DNA of 64,000 nt, taken from Bacteroidales bacterium (GTDB lineage Bacteria; Bacteroidota; Bacteroidia; Bacteroidales; UBA932). Positions 50,745 through 61,117 of this stretch are shown here, one piece after another (the stretch's first letter is position 1; the number at the start of each line of letters is the position of its first letter). The notes beneath the pieces are model-generated. The model saw only the letters and a program-made list of their open reading frames with translations, was not told where the DNA came from and ran no database searches. The DNA is taken from positions 186,001 through 250,000 of the forward strand of contig JAFTBU010000049.1 in assembly GCA_017455065.1 (NCBI GenBank). The letters run 5' to 3'. Made by a program: the position numbers and the translations under genes.

Positions 50745-53700
50745 ATGAAACGAGCACTTTTGACGATTCTTTTCCTGTGGACCGCGATCCAGCCGTCTTC
50801 CGGTCAGGCCGCGCGCATCTACACCGCCCAGCACGGACTGGAAAGCACCCAGATCAACTGCCTGGCCCAGGACGGGAAAGGATATATATGGATAGGATCG
50901 CAGGCGGGACTCACCTGCTTCGACGGCATGGAGTTCCGCACATACAACTGCGAAAACGTTTCTTCCATACTCGAGGACAGCATGGGAAGGCTGTGGACAG
51001 GTACCGCCACCGGCCTCCAGCTCTTCGATGTCAAGACCGGAACTTTCACCAGATACGATTTCGGGGACAGCAGGAATCCCGGGAACACTCAATACATTTC
51101 CGATATAAAAGAAGTCTCCCTCCCCAGCAGCGAGCCGGCCCTGGTGATCAGCACCTCGTCAGACGGTCTTTACATCCTGGAGAGTGAAACCCTGGAAACC
51201 GACAGCCTGAGGACGGCGAGGATCAACGCCGCCATTTTCCCTAAGCGCCCGGAAAAGACCTTCACCGATTCCAGGGGCAATCTCTGGATATGCTGTGTCA
51301 ACGGAGGCATGGCCGTAGTGCGCTACGACAGCGGCAGTCCGCTCCGTCAGCAGCTCTGGGCCCCGGGTCTGGAACGCATTTCCGGGAGCGTGGTGATAAA
51401 TGATATAATAGAGGATCCGGCCACGGGGAAAGTCATCCTGGGCACCTACGGGGACGGTCTGCTGATATACGAACACAGCACAGGCAGGATACGCAGGCCC
51501 AGGGGCCGCCAGCCTTCGTCCATGTGGGTGTCCGCCCTGCAGAGAAGCCGGGTGTTCAAGAGCATAGGAGAAAATCTGATCCTGGTAGGAAAGGGCGAGA
51601 ACGGATTCAACCTTTTCGATCCCCTCACGGAAGAATTCGTCAAGGGTCCCATACCGTTCTTTCCCCAGAGCACTGACAAATGGAAGGTGAACGACCTCCT
51701 TCTCGACTCCCAGGGCAATATCTGGGCAGCCGGCTACCAGTACGGACTGATGGTGGTCCCCGAGTCCACTTTCGGATTTGAGCGCTACCGTTTCAGCGTG
51801 GACGGAAACCGCGATGAAAACAGCGCGAGCGTGACCGGGATCTACTACGACGAAACTGCCGGACGGCTGTGGGCGGGCACCGACGGCGCCGGATTGTTCA
51901 GCCTGGACCAGGATGGGGTCTGCAAGAATTACAATTCCTCCGGCTCAGGCCTGGGCAGCAATTCCCTCACCGCAGTCGATGCAGACGGCAGCGGGAGACT
52001 GTGGGTCGGCACTTTCCGCGACGGTCTCTACACCATGACTCCGGGCATCGGCTTCCGCAAATTCCGCAGCGAAGTGATGTCCGAGGGAATCAAGACCTTG
52101 CTCTACGACAAGAAAAGCTCCCGCATGTACGTCGGCACCTCAGGCGACGGCGTGTTCATCGTGAACACCCGGACCATGGAAATAACCGACGTCATCGCCG
52201 GTCAGGACGGCATGTGGGTCAGCGCCCTGGCGATGGGCGACGACGGACTCCTGTGGATAGGCACCTACAACGGACCGCTGTGCTTCAATCCCGTGACCGG
52301 CGGCCTGAGGGGGTACAAAGTTTCGGATGACGCACAGGTCTCCAGGATTTACGCCTTGTCCGTGGACGGAAGCGGCACCGTGTGGATGGGAACCGGCGGA
52401 GGACTGATCTCGCTGGATCCGGATACGGAGACGAAAAAGCTCTATACCGAAGCTGACGGATTGTCCAACAACATCATAAAAAGCCTCTGCTGTGACGACG
52501 GATCCGTGTGGATATCCACCAACAACGGAATCTCACGGCTGGATACCGGCAGCGGAAAATTCTCCAATTTCTATGCGACGGACGGCCTCCAGGGCAATGA
52601 ATTCCACACCGGGGCGGGATTCCGCTCTCCCGGCGGAGGAAAACTCTGGTTCGGCGGCAACGACGGCGTGTCCATGATAGAACCCGGATCCATCCAGGGT
52701 TCACCTCACCGTGTCCCGCCAGTTAATTTCACCCGCATGACCGTGATGGGAGAGCCCTCGGACATACGCTACAGCGACTCCGTGAAACTGGAGAGCAACA
52801 GCGAATACTTCACTATAGGCTTCTGCGTCCTCGAATACACCAATCCCGAGCGCATACGCTACGCATATATGCTCGAGGGTTTCGACAAAGGCTGGAGATA
52901 TGCGGATCCCGATTCCAGGAGCGCCACCTACACCAACGTCCCCAGAGGCAGATACAAATTTACCGTCAAGGCTTATTACCGGGATGACGAAGAGCATTTC
53001 TCGGTGAACTCCCTGGAGATAGAGAAAAAGACCCCATGGTTCCTGAAATGGTGGGCCATACTCATCTATGTCCTCATATTCACGATTCTCACCGGCATGG
53101 CAACCTGCTATATATCGGAGATACGCAAGCAGAAAAAAGCACGGGAACTCGACCGCATCAAGGAAATGAGACTCGGGATGTTCACCAACCTCACCCACGA
53201 GATACGCACTCCCCTGCACCTGGTGATGAGCCCGCTCAAGAAACTCCGCGAAAGCGGATCCTATCCCGAGCTGAAGGAAACCTACAACTTGATGTATCGC
53301 AACTGCTTGAGGATCAACCGTATCGTAAATCAGCTGATGGATATCCGCAAAATCGACAACGGCCAGCTCAAACTGCATTTCGTGGAGACCGACATAGTGT
53401 ATTTCATCAACGACATCATGCAGTCCTTCAGCAGCCTCGCCTCCGACAAAGGCGTCGTGATGAGCCTGGATTCCGACAGGGAGACCGTGCCCCTGTGGAT
53501 AGACCAGGGCAATTTCGACAAGGTCATCTTCAACATCCTCTCCAATGCCTTCAGATACACACCCGAAGGCGGCCGCGTGGAAGTGGGGATACGCGGAACC
53601 AAGGACGGATTCGCTGAAATCAGCATATTCAACAGCGGAAACGGCATATCCGACAAAGACCTGGAAAAAGTGTTCGAGCGTTTCTTCCAGGCCAATCCCC

Positions 53701-54755
53701 AGGATGTCGGGACCGGCTCCGGAGTGGGTCTCAACCTCTCCAAGATGCTGGTCGAGCTCCATCACGGCAGCATCAAGGCCGTCAACAAGCCGGGCGGTGT
53801 CGCATTCATCGTGAGGATACCGGAAGGCAACAGACATCTCACCGTGGAGGAACTGAGCGCCAGCGACCACCACAAGGACCTCTACACCAGGATCTACAGC
53901 AGCGACGACGTCGCAAAAGCCCAGGTGTCCTCAAATTCAGGCAGCCGCAAGACCAAGGCCCGCAAGACCCTTGTCATAGCCGAAGACGACGTGGAGACCC
54001 TCGAATTCATGCAAAGGGAGCTCAGCGGCAAATACAATGTCATACTCTGCCCCGACGGGCAGAAGGCCTGGACCGAAATCACCAGGGTGATACCGGACGC
54101 CGTGGTCACAGATATTTTGATGCCGGTCATGGATGGAAAGGAACTCTGCGCCAAGATACGCCACAGCCAGTCCACGAACCATATCCCCGTCATCTTCCTC
54201 ACTTCCCTCTCGGATGATGACACAGAGAAACTGTGCAACGAAGTGGGCGCGGACAAATTCTACTCCAAGCCTGTCGCAATGGATATACTCGAGAGCGGCA
54301 TCGCCCAGGCCATAGCCTCCAGGACCACCATGAAGGGCAAGTACGGGTCGGATATCAACAACGACTACGACAGGGTGAAGATGCCCTTCGACAGGAACAA
54401 TCTGATCAAGGATGTGGTGGAATACATCAAGGAGCATCTGGACGACACCGAAATGTCGGTGGAGACTATCAGCGCCGAGATGGGGATGAGCCGTGTGCAC
54501 CTGAACCGCAGGCTCAAGGAATCCGGATCAGTGTCGCCCAACGCCCTGATCAAGTCCATACGCCTCAAGCAGGCCGCCTATCTGCTGGTCCACAGCAAGG
54601 TGAATGTGTCGGAAGTCGCCTACCAAGTCGGATTCGCAACACATTCCTATTTCACCAGGGCCTTCCACGACTATTTCGGCATGACCCCCAAAGAATTCGT
54701 CCTGAAATACCAGAACGACCCCGACAACGCTGAACTGGCCAGGATTCTGGAGTAA
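50745..54755 (+). CDS. Hybrid two-component system sensor-regulator (HTCS)
   Basis: A 1336-residue single-chain sensor and regulator. After a signal peptide (to about 22) the periplasmic part has two seven-bladed propellers built of repeats such as KGYIWIGSQAGLTCFDG and a Y_Y_Y domain (about 660-765, YAYMLEGFDKGWRYADPDS). One membrane helix follows (about 767-788), then HisKA with His818 in LTHEIRTPLHLV, HATPase_c (about 915-1025, NILSNAFRYTPEGGRVEVG), a receiver with Asp1123 in TDILMPVMDGKEL, and AraC HTH (about 1245-1336, VAYQVGFATHSYFTRAFHDY). HTCS proteins of this type bind xylo-oligosaccharides in the periplasm and switch on the PUL. It sits between susC and the GH115 gene. Confidence 0.96.
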   Translation: MKRALLTILFLWTAIQPSSGQAARIYTAQHGLESTQINCLAQDGKGYIWIGSQAGLTCFDGMEFRTYNCENVSSILEDSMGRLWTGTATGLQLFDVKTGTFTRYDFGDSRNPGNTQYISDIKEVSLPSSEPALVISTSSDGLYILESETLETDSLRTARINAAIFPKRPEKTFTDSRGNLWICCVNGGMAVVRYDSGSPLRQQLWAPGLERISGSVVINDIIEDPATGKVILGTYGDGLLIYEHSTGRIRRPRGRQPSSMWVSALQRSRVFKSIGENLILVGKGENGFNLFDPLTEEFVKGPIPFFPQSTDKWKVNDLLLDSQGNIWAAGYQYGLMVVPESTFGFERYRFSVDGNRDENSASVTGIYYDETAGRLWAGTDGAGLFSLDQDGVCKNYNSSGSGLGSNSLTAVDADGSGRLWVGTFRDGLYTMTPGIGFRKFRSEVMSEGIKTLLYDKKSSRMYVGTSGDGVFIVNTRTMEITDVIAGQDGMWVSALAMGDDGLLWIGTYNGPLCFNPVTGGLRGYKVSDDAQVSRIYALSVDGSGTVWMGTGGGLISLDPDTETKKLYTEADGLSNNIIKSLCCDDGSVWISTNNGISRLDTGSGKFSNFYATDGLQGNEFHTGAGFRSPGGGKLWFGGNDGVSMIEPGSIQGSPHRVPPVNFTRMTVMGEPSDIRYSDSVKLESNSEYFTIGFCVLEYTNPERIRYAYMLEGFDKGWRYADPDSRSATYTNVPRGRYKFTVKAYYRDDEEHFSVNSLEIEKKTPWFLKWWAILIYVLIFTILTGMATCYISEIRKQKKARELDRIKEMRLGMFTNLTHEIRTPLHLVMSPLKKLRESGSYPELKETYNLMYRNCLRINRIVNQLMDIRKIDNGQLKLHFVETDIVYFINDIMQSFSSLASDKGVVMSLDSDRETVPLWIDQGNFDKVIFNILSNAFRYTPEGGRVEVGIRGTKDGFAEISIFNSGNGISDKDLEKVFERFFQANPQDVGTGSGVGLNLSKMLVELHHGSIKAVNKPGGVAFIVRIPEGNRHLTVEELSASDHHKDLYTRIYSSDDVAKAQVSSNSGSRKTKARKTLVIAEDDVETLEFMQRELSGKYNVILCPDGQKAWTEITRVIPDAVVTDILMPVMDGKELCAKIRHSQSTNHIPVIFLTSLSDDDTEKLCNEVGADKFYSKPVAMDILESGIAQAIASRTTMKGKYGSDINNDYDRVKMPFDRNNLIKDVVEYIKEHLDDTEMSVETISAEMGMSRVHLNRRLKESGSVSPNALIKSIRLKQAAYLLVHSKVNVSEVAYQVGFATHSYFTRAFHDYFGMTPKEFVLKYQNDPDNAELARILE

Positions 54756-54847
54756 TTGTATCATTTTTGAAAATATCGGTTTCGCCATGCGTTTCAAATA
54801 TTATATCAAAATTTCACTTTTGTATTGCGAAACCAAATAGCCCAGAT

Positions 54848-57337
54848 ATGATCAGAATCAACAGTTTTATCTCCTGCATCTTGGCGGCATCCTGTTTCCT
54901 GAGCGTTTCCCACGCCGGGAACATCCATTCAGCCGGGCATCCGGCCGCCATCAGGCTCTCCGAGGGAGAGTGGCCGGGAGTGGAGATGGCCGCAAGGAGC
55001 CTGAGCGAAGACTTCGCCAGGGTCAGCGGCAGCAAGGCGACTTTTTCCCCCGATGGCAATATTATTATAGGAAGCATGGACCGCAGCGACATCCGCAGTC
55101 AGCTGGGAGCATCGGAGATCTCCGTCCTGGAAGGGCGCAGGGAGATGTACCTGATGAAAGTGGAAGGCGGCAAGGTGATAATTGCAGGCAGCGACAAGAG
55201 GGGGACGATCTACGGTATCTATTCCCTCTCCCGCAAGATGGGAGTCTCCCCCTGGTACTGGTGGGCCGACGTACCCACGGAGCACCATGACACGGTGCTG
55301 ATAGCCGACGGGCGCTACACCGAAGGTGAGCCTGCAGTGCGCTACAGGGGCATATTCCTCAACGACGAAGCCCCCTGCCTCACCTCCTGGGTGAAGAACT
55401 TCTTCGGCACCGACTACGGCGGACATGAGTTTTACGAGAGAGTATTCGAGCTCCTGCTCCGCCTCAAAGGCAATTTCCTCTGGCCTGCCATGTGGGGCTG
55501 GGCCTTCTACGCCGACGACCCATTGAATTCCGCCATGGCGGATACCATGGGCATCATCATGGGCACTTCGCACCATGAACCCATGGCCCGCAACCACCAG
55601 GAATGGGCCAGGCACAGGGCGGAATACGGAGCCTGGGACTATATCACGAACCGCAAGACCGTGGAGCGTTTCTTCAGGGAAGGGATGGAGCGGGCAAAGG
55701 GGACCGAGGACCTCATCACCATAGGCATGAGAGGAGACGGGGACACGGCGCTGGGAGGCAGTGAAGGCCATGACGACGAATACACTCCGGACGACAGGAA
55801 GATCATGTCCCAGCTGGAGAAAGTGATAGACGCACAGCGCAGGATCATACGCCAGGTCACCGGGAAACCAGCCTCGCAGCGCCCCCAGGTCTGGGCCCTT
55901 TACAAAGAAGTGCAGAAATACTACGAGCTCGGCCTCAAGGTCCCGGATGACGTGACCATACTTCTGAGCGACGACAACTGGGGCGACGTACGCAAGCTTC
56001 CTGACGCTGCGGAAAGGCAGCGCAAGGGTGGCTGGGGTATGTACTACCACGTCGATTATGTAGGCGCCCCCAGAAACAGTAAATGGCTGAATGTCACACC
56101 GATACAGAATCTATGGGAGCAGATGCAGCTGACCTGGTCCTACGGAGTGGACAGGATATGGGTGCTGAACGTGGGCGACCTCAAGCCCATGGAATACCCG
56201 ATAGACCTGTTCCTGGACATGGCCTGGGATCCCGGGCGGCTGGATGCCTCCACCCTGCTGGACCACACCCTGGATTTCTGCCGGGAGCAGTTCGGCAGCG
56301 CCGAGGGCGCCGATGCGGCGAGGATACTGAACCTGTATTCGAAATACAGCGGCCGCACCACCGTGGAAATGATGGACAAGGACACCTACGACCTTCCCTC
56401 CGGCGAATTCCGCAAAGTCTGCGACGAATTGGCCAGGCTGGAAGCGGAAGCGCTCAGGGGCTACCTGCGTATCTCAGAGGACTCACGCGACGCCTACAGG
56501 CAGCTCATCCTCTTTCCTGTCCAGGCCCTTTCCAATATATATGAAATGTACTATGCCCAGGCGATGAACCATGACCTCGCCCGGAGGGGCGATCCCGCCG
56601 CCAACGCATGGGCCGACAGGGTGCATGAGTGCTTCGAGCGGGATGCCTTCCTCTGCCACGAGTACAACAAGGTGATGTCCCGGGGCAAATGGGACGGGAT
56701 GATGACCCAGAAACATATAGGCTACAAGAGCTGGAACGACGATTTCCCCGCCGACTCCGTCCCCGTGACGGTCAGGGTCGAAGGCGGCGGACACCGCTTC
56801 TTCTTCCCTTGCGACAAACGCGGATACACCTCCATCGAAGCCCCGCATTACTATGAGGCGAAGGCTTCCGCCGGGACGCATTGGACCGACATCCCCTATA
56901 TGGGCCGCACCCTCGGAGGCGTGGCGCTCATGCCCTATACCCTCCCCGCGGAAGGTGCATCACTGAGCTACGCCCTGGAGCTGCCGGACAGCTGCCGGGA
57001 GGTGGAAGTCCGCATTGTCGTAAAATCCACCCTGGCCTTCCAGGGCACGCCGCACCGGTATTCGGCGGCTTTCGAGGGACATCCCGAAGTAGTAGTCCCC
57101 TTCAACGAGAGGCTGAATGAAAATCCGGAGAATATCTATTCCGTGTATTATCCCACCGTAGCCCGCAGGGTCGTCGAATCCGTCATCAAGCTGGAAGCCG
57201 GAGGCGGAAAGAACAAGCTGGTGATAAAACCCATGGACCCGGGAATTGTTTTTGAAAAAATAGTTGTAAATTACGGTGGATATACCAAGCAATACCTGTT
57301 CGGAGAGGAATCCTACTATTTTTCGGAAAACAAGTAA
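54848..57337 (+). CDS. GH115 alpha-glucuronidase
   Basis: An 829-residue exported enzyme (signal peptide to about residue 23, ending VSHAG). Features of GH115 are the N-terminal alpha/beta domain with SDKRGTIYGIYSLSRKMG, VPWYWWAD-like PWYWWADVPTEHH, the conserved AVRYRGIFLNDEAP, LKGNFLWPAMWGWAF, GTSHHEPMARN and the later VLNVGDLKPMEYPIDLFLDM. The end is a C-terminal beta-sandwich. GH115 removes glucuronate or 4-O-methylglucuronate from internal xylose units of xylan, unlike GH67. The start at 54848 is chosen for the signal peptide. A CACTTTTG box lies 25 bases upstream. It opens a five-gene plus-strand block. Confidence 0.9.
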   Translation: MIRINSFISCILAASCFLSVSHAGNIHSAGHPAAIRLSEGEWPGVEMAARSLSEDFARVSGSKATFSPDGNIIIGSMDRSDIRSQLGASEISVLEGRREMYLMKVEGGKVIIAGSDKRGTIYGIYSLSRKMGVSPWYWWADVPTEHHDTVLIADGRYTEGEPAVRYRGIFLNDEAPCLTSWVKNFFGTDYGGHEFYERVFELLLRLKGNFLWPAMWGWAFYADDPLNSAMADTMGIIMGTSHHEPMARNHQEWARHRAEYGAWDYITNRKTVERFFREGMERAKGTEDLITIGMRGDGDTALGGSEGHDDEYTPDDRKIMSQLEKVIDAQRRIIRQVTGKPASQRPQVWALYKEVQKYYELGLKVPDDVTILLSDDNWGDVRKLPDAAERQRKGGWGMYYHVDYVGAPRNSKWLNVTPIQNLWEQMQLTWSYGVDRIWVLNVGDLKPMEYPIDLFLDMAWDPGRLDASTLLDHTLDFCREQFGSAEGADAARILNLYSKYSGRTTVEMMDKDTYDLPSGEFRKVCDELARLEAEALRGYLRISEDSRDAYRQLILFPVQALSNIYEMYYAQAMNHDLARRGDPAANAWADRVHECFERDAFLCHEYNKVMSRGKWDGMMTQKHIGYKSWNDDFPADSVPVTVRVEGGGHRFFFPCDKRGYTSIEAPHYYEAKASAGTHWTDIPYMGRTLGGVALMPYTLPAEGASLSYALELPDSCREVEVRIVVKSTLAFQGTPHRYSAAFEGHPEVVVPFNERLNENPENIYSVYYPTVARRVVESVIKLEAGGGKNKLVIKPMDPGIVFEKIVVNYGGYTKQYLFGEESYYFSENK

Positions 57338-57343
57338 ACATAT

Positions 57344-58675
57344 ATGAAAAGACTGATATCCGCCCTCGCGGCGGTCATCCTGACCCTTCCCGCAGCCGCC
57401 CAGCAGGGAGAGCTCTGGCTGTTTTCGGGACAGTCCAACATGGAGCTTCCCATACGCCGCTGCATGGACGCGGTGGCTGAAGATGTCCGGGACTACAGTT
57501 GTCCTCAGCTGCACTATATGAAAGTGCCTCTGACCTACGACTTCAGCGGTCCCCGCACCGAGCTGCCCGCAGGCAGGTGGGAGACCCTCGGGGATCCCGC
57601 CACGGCCCAGGAATGGGGTGCCCTCTGCTATTTCGTTGGCAGATACCTGCACGAGCGCACAGGAGCGGAGATCAGCATGGTCAATTCTTCAGTCGGAGGC
57701 TCCCCCATCGAAGCCTGGATACCCGAAAGTTTCCTGCCCGGCTACGCCCTCGCAGAGCTGAAACAGTGCCGCGACCCGGAATGGATGCGCTCCACCCTGT
57801 ATCACAACGCCCACCTCTACAGCGACTGGCAGGAAGCCCACAACGCCCTGCCTGAAAACAAGTCCGCGAAATGGGTGAAAACCGACATGTTCTCCCCCTG
57901 GGGACTGGAGGACGGGAAGCCTGTGTACGGCAGCCACCTGCTGCGCAACAGCTTCACCCTCAAGGCCTCCCAGGCCAAGGGCGACGCCATCCTCCATCTG
58001 GGAGCCATGCGCGACGCCGATTCCACCTTCGTCAACGGTCATTTCGTGGGAAACACCACCTACCAATATCCTCCCCGCAACTACCGCGTCCCCGCGAAAT
58101 ACCTCAAGAGCGGCCGCAATGTAGTGGAGATCCACCTCTATGCAGCTGAAAACGCCGCGGCCTTCGTCCCCGACAAACAGTATTCCCTGGAGACGGCCGC
58201 CGGAGAAATCTCCCTGCTGAAAGGCTGGGAGCACAAAGCCGGCCGCAGGATGCAGCGCAGGGACTCCCAGGTCTTCCTGCAGTACAAACCCGCCGGCCTG
58301 TACAATGCCATGATCGCACCTCTGGCCGGAAAGGATTTCAAAGGCGTGGTGTGGTACCAGGGCGAGTCGAACGCCGGCAATCCCGAGGGCTACGGAGAGC
58401 TCCTGAAGACCATGATCAAAGCATGGAGAGTGCTCCTGCGCAACGACTCCCTCCCCTTCTACATAGTGGAGCTGGCAGCCTTCGAGCACTCCGAGACCAA
58501 GACTGCCGCCACCAGTGGCTGGGTACGGCTCCAGGATATCCAGAGACAGGTCTGCGAAGAAATGGAAAATGTCTATCTCATCCCCAACCGCGACCTCGGG
58601 GAATGGAACGACATACATCCCCAGGACAAGAAAACCCTGGGCGAAAGGACAGTGAACGTAATACTCAACAGATAA
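57344..58675 (+). CDS. SGNH-type sialate/xylan O-acetylesterase
   Basis: A 443-residue exported esterase (signal peptide to about residue 19). The SGNH fold has nucleophile Ser31 in LFSGQSNMELP, GVVWYQGESNAGNP and the Asp423-x-His425 pair in NDIHPQDKK. A beta-sandwich of beta-galactosidase type is inserted (about 190-290, STFVNGHFVGNTTYQYPPRN). The family (DUF303, CE6-like) takes acetyl groups from sugars; in a xylan locus acetylxylan is the probable substrate rather than sialic acid. It starts 6 bases after the GH115 gene and ends 6 bases before the transporter gene. Confidence 0.85.
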   Translation: MKRLISALAAVILTLPAAAQQGELWLFSGQSNMELPIRRCMDAVAEDVRDYSCPQLHYMKVPLTYDFSGPRTELPAGRWETLGDPATAQEWGALCYFVGRYLHERTGAEISMVNSSVGGSPIEAWIPESFLPGYALAELKQCRDPEWMRSTLYHNAHLYSDWQEAHNALPENKSAKWVKTDMFSPWGLEDGKPVYGSHLLRNSFTLKASQAKGDAILHLGAMRDADSTFVNGHFVGNTTYQYPPRNYRVPAKYLKSGRNVVEIHLYAAENAAAFVPDKQYSLETAAGEISLLKGWEHKAGRRMQRRDSQVFLQYKPAGLYNAMIAPLAGKDFKGVVWYQGESNAGNPEGYGELLKTMIKAWRVLLRNDSLPFYIVELAAFEHSETKTAATSGWVRLQDIQRQVCEEMENVYLIPNRDLGEWNDIHPQDKKTLGERTVNVILNR

Positions 58676-58681
58676 TCACAT

Positions 58682-60109
58682 ATGGCTGACACAAGCAAAG
58701 AAGCCAAAGGCTTTTACAAGCTCTCCTGGCTGCAGCGTATCGGATTCGGTTCGGGCGACATGGCCCAGAACCTCATTTACCAGACCATAAGCATATGGCT
58801 GCTGTTCTACTACACAAATGTCTTCGGGCTGAAGCCTGCGGCTGCCGCTACCATGTTTCTGGTCGTGCGCCTGGTGGACGTGCTTTGGGACCCCGTAGTG
58901 GGCACATTCGTGGACAAGAGCAACCCCAAATGGGGAAAATACCGCTCCTGGCTCATACTCGGAGGCATACCGCTGGTAGCCCTCGCGATACTCTGCTTCT
59001 GGAACGGATTCAGCGGCTCCCTGCTCTACGCCTACATCACCTATGTCGGCATGAGCATGTGCTACACCCTGGTGAACGTACCCTACGGAGCCCTCAACTC
59101 ATCCCTTACGCGTGACACCGACGAAATCACTGTCCTGACCTCCACCCGCATGTTCATGGCAAATCTGGGCGCCCTCTGCGTCAAGTCCCTTCCTATGATC
59201 ATAGCCATTTTCGCCCCCAAGGCCCTCAATCCCGAAACCGGGCTGCAGGAGACCGTCATCAACACCCCCGAAGCTGCTCCGGCATGGTTCATCACCATGA
59301 CCATATTCGCCGCCGTGGGCATGCTGCTGCTGGTTTTCTGCTTCTCCCAGTGCAAGGAAAAGGTCGTCATGGACGAGAAGGCCTCGGCCAATGTGAAAGT
59401 GAGCGACCTGTGGATGGAATTCATACGCAACAAGCCCCTCAGGATCCTGGCTTTCTTCTTCATCACCGCATTCGCGATGATGAGCGTAGCCAACGCCGCG
59501 GACGCCTACTTCATGACCTATAACATAGGCGCCACTCCCTTCATGACCACAGCGTTCATGTGGCTGGGCACCATCCCCGCCTTCATCTTCATGCCCCTCG
59601 TACCCGCCATCAAACGCAAAGTGGGCAAGAAAGGCATGTTCTACATCTTCCTGGGCACCGCCATCGCCGGCATGATCATGATGTACGCCTTCGTGAGCAT
59701 CCCCGCCATAAAGAGCCACTTCTGGATGCTGTGCGTAGCCCAGTTCATCAAGAGCACCGGCCTTATCGTAGCCACCGGCTACATGTGGGCCCTGGTCCCT
59801 GAAGTCGTAGCCTACGGAGAATACACCACCGGACGCCGCATCGCAGGCATAGTCAACGCCCTCACCGGCATCTTCTTCAAGGCCGGCATGGCCCTGGGCG
59901 GAGTGATCCCCGGCCTGGTCCTCGCCATCGTCGGATTCGACGCCGAGCTTCCCAAACAGACAGCGCTGGCCGAGCAGGGCATACTCTGGCTCGTCTGCGT
60001 CATCCCCGCGATACTCCTGCTGCTCGCCATCTGGATCATAAGCAAATACGAGCTCAGCGACGAGAAGATGGACGAAATCAACAAAGCGATAGAAGAAAGA
60101 TACGCATAA
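58682..60109 (+). CDS. GPH-family sugar:cation symporter
   Basis: A 475-residue inner-membrane transporter of the glycoside-pentoside-hexuronide family (MFS superfamily), about 12 helices. LSWLQRIGFGSGDMAQNLIY starts the first helix, VVRLVDVLWDPVVGTFVDKS is the family signature loop, and WALVPEVVAYGEYTTGRRIAG is the second typical motif. Such XynB-like symporters take xylobiose or other short xylo-oligosaccharides into the cytoplasm, which fits the cytoplasmic GH43 encoded directly after it. Confidence 0.93.
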   Translation: MADTSKEAKGFYKLSWLQRIGFGSGDMAQNLIYQTISIWLLFYYTNVFGLKPAAAATMFLVVRLVDVLWDPVVGTFVDKSNPKWGKYRSWLILGGIPLVALAILCFWNGFSGSLLYAYITYVGMSMCYTLVNVPYGALNSSLTRDTDEITVLTSTRMFMANLGALCVKSLPMIIAIFAPKALNPETGLQETVINTPEAAPAWFITMTIFAAVGMLLLVFCFSQCKEKVVMDEKASANVKVSDLWMEFIRNKPLRILAFFFITAFAMMSVANAADAYFMTYNIGATPFMTTAFMWLGTIPAFIFMPLVPAIKRKVGKKGMFYIFLGTAIAGMIMMYAFVSIPAIKSHFWMLCVAQFIKSTGLIVATGYMWALVPEVVAYGEYTTGRRIAGIVNALTGIFFKAGMALGGVIPGLVLAIVGFDAELPKQTALAEQGILWLVCVIPAILLLLAIWIISKYELSDEKMDEINKAIEERYA

Positions 60110-60121
60110 CCACATAAGACC

Positions 60122-61117
60122 ATGGCAAAGAAAGTAAGCAAGAGATATCTCTTCCCCGCCGACTACATGGCGGACCCTTCCGTACACGTGTTCGACGGAA
60201 AGATATACATCTACCCTTCCCATGACTGGGAGTCCGCCGCTCCTGACGACGATTTCGGCAGCGAGTACGACATGAAGGACTACCATGTGCTCAGCATCGA
60301 AGGCGACGATCCCATGACCTCCCCCGTAAAGGACTGGGGCAACGCCCTGGACATCAAGGATGTCCCCTGGGCGCGCCGCCAGCTCTGGGACTGCGATGTC
60401 CAGAAAGGCAGGGACGGCCGCTACTACATGTATTTCCCGGCCAAGGACAAGACCGACATCTTCCGCTGCGGCGTGGCAGTCTCAGACTCCCCCACCGGCC
60501 CCTTCAAGGCACTTCCGGACCCGGTCCGCGGCAGCTATTCGATAGATTACGCCATCCTGCACGATGACGACGGCGGGTACTACATGTACTTCGGCGGCAT
60601 CTGGGGCGGTCAGCTCCAGCGCTATGAGGACAATCTCGCCAAGGACTGCGGCACATCCTACCCCGCAGACGGACAGCCCGCCATCCCCGCAAGGGTGGTG
60701 AAGCTCGGAGACGACATGCTGCAGTTCGCCGAGGATCCCAAACCGGTCGTAATCCTGGACGAAGCCGGCAAGCCCATCGCCGTGGAAGACAACGAGCGCC
60801 GCTTCTTCGAAGCCAGCTGGATGCATAAATACAAAGGGAAATACTATTTCAGCTATTCCACCGGCGACACCCACAAGATCTGCTACGCAGTGGGTGACAA
60901 CCCCTACGGACCTTTCACCTACCGCGGCGTCATCCTGACCCCCGTGGTCGGCTGGACCACCCACCACGCCATCATCGAATGGAAAGGCAAGTGGTACCTC
61001 TTCCACCACGACAGCTGCCCCTCCAAGGGCATCAACCGCCTCCGCAGCCTGAAGGTCTGCGAGCTCGAATACGATTCCGACGGCAACATTGTCACTATAG
61101 AAGGGACGGATGAATAG
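60122..61117 (+). CDS. Cytoplasmic GH43 beta-xylosidase
   Basis: A 331-residue single-domain GH43 protein without a signal peptide. Catalytic features are Asp18 in YMADPSVHVFDGKIYIYPSH (base), the Asp in SIDYAILHDDDGGYYMYFGG and the Glu in RRFFEASWMHKYKGKYYFSY (acid). The short length matches GH43 subfamily 1 enzymes, which hydrolyse xylo-oligosaccharides. Encoded 12 bases after the symporter gene, it probably splits imported oligomers to xylose for XylA/XylB. Its end overlaps the GH67 gene by 8 bases. Confidence 0.9.
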   Translation: MAKKVSKRYLFPADYMADPSVHVFDGKIYIYPSHDWESAAPDDDFGSEYDMKDYHVLSIEGDDPMTSPVKDWGNALDIKDVPWARRQLWDCDVQKGRDGRYYMYFPAKDKTDIFRCGVAVSDSPTGPFKALPDPVRGSYSIDYAILHDDDGGYYMYFGGIWGGQLQRYEDNLAKDCGTSYPADGQPAIPARVVKLGDDMLQFAEDPKPVVILDEAGKPIAVEDNERRFFEASWMHKYKGKYYFSYSTGDTHKICYAVGDNPYGPFTYRGVILTPVVGWTTHHAIIEWKGKWYLFHHDSCPSKGINRLRSLKVCELEYDSDGNIVTIEGTDE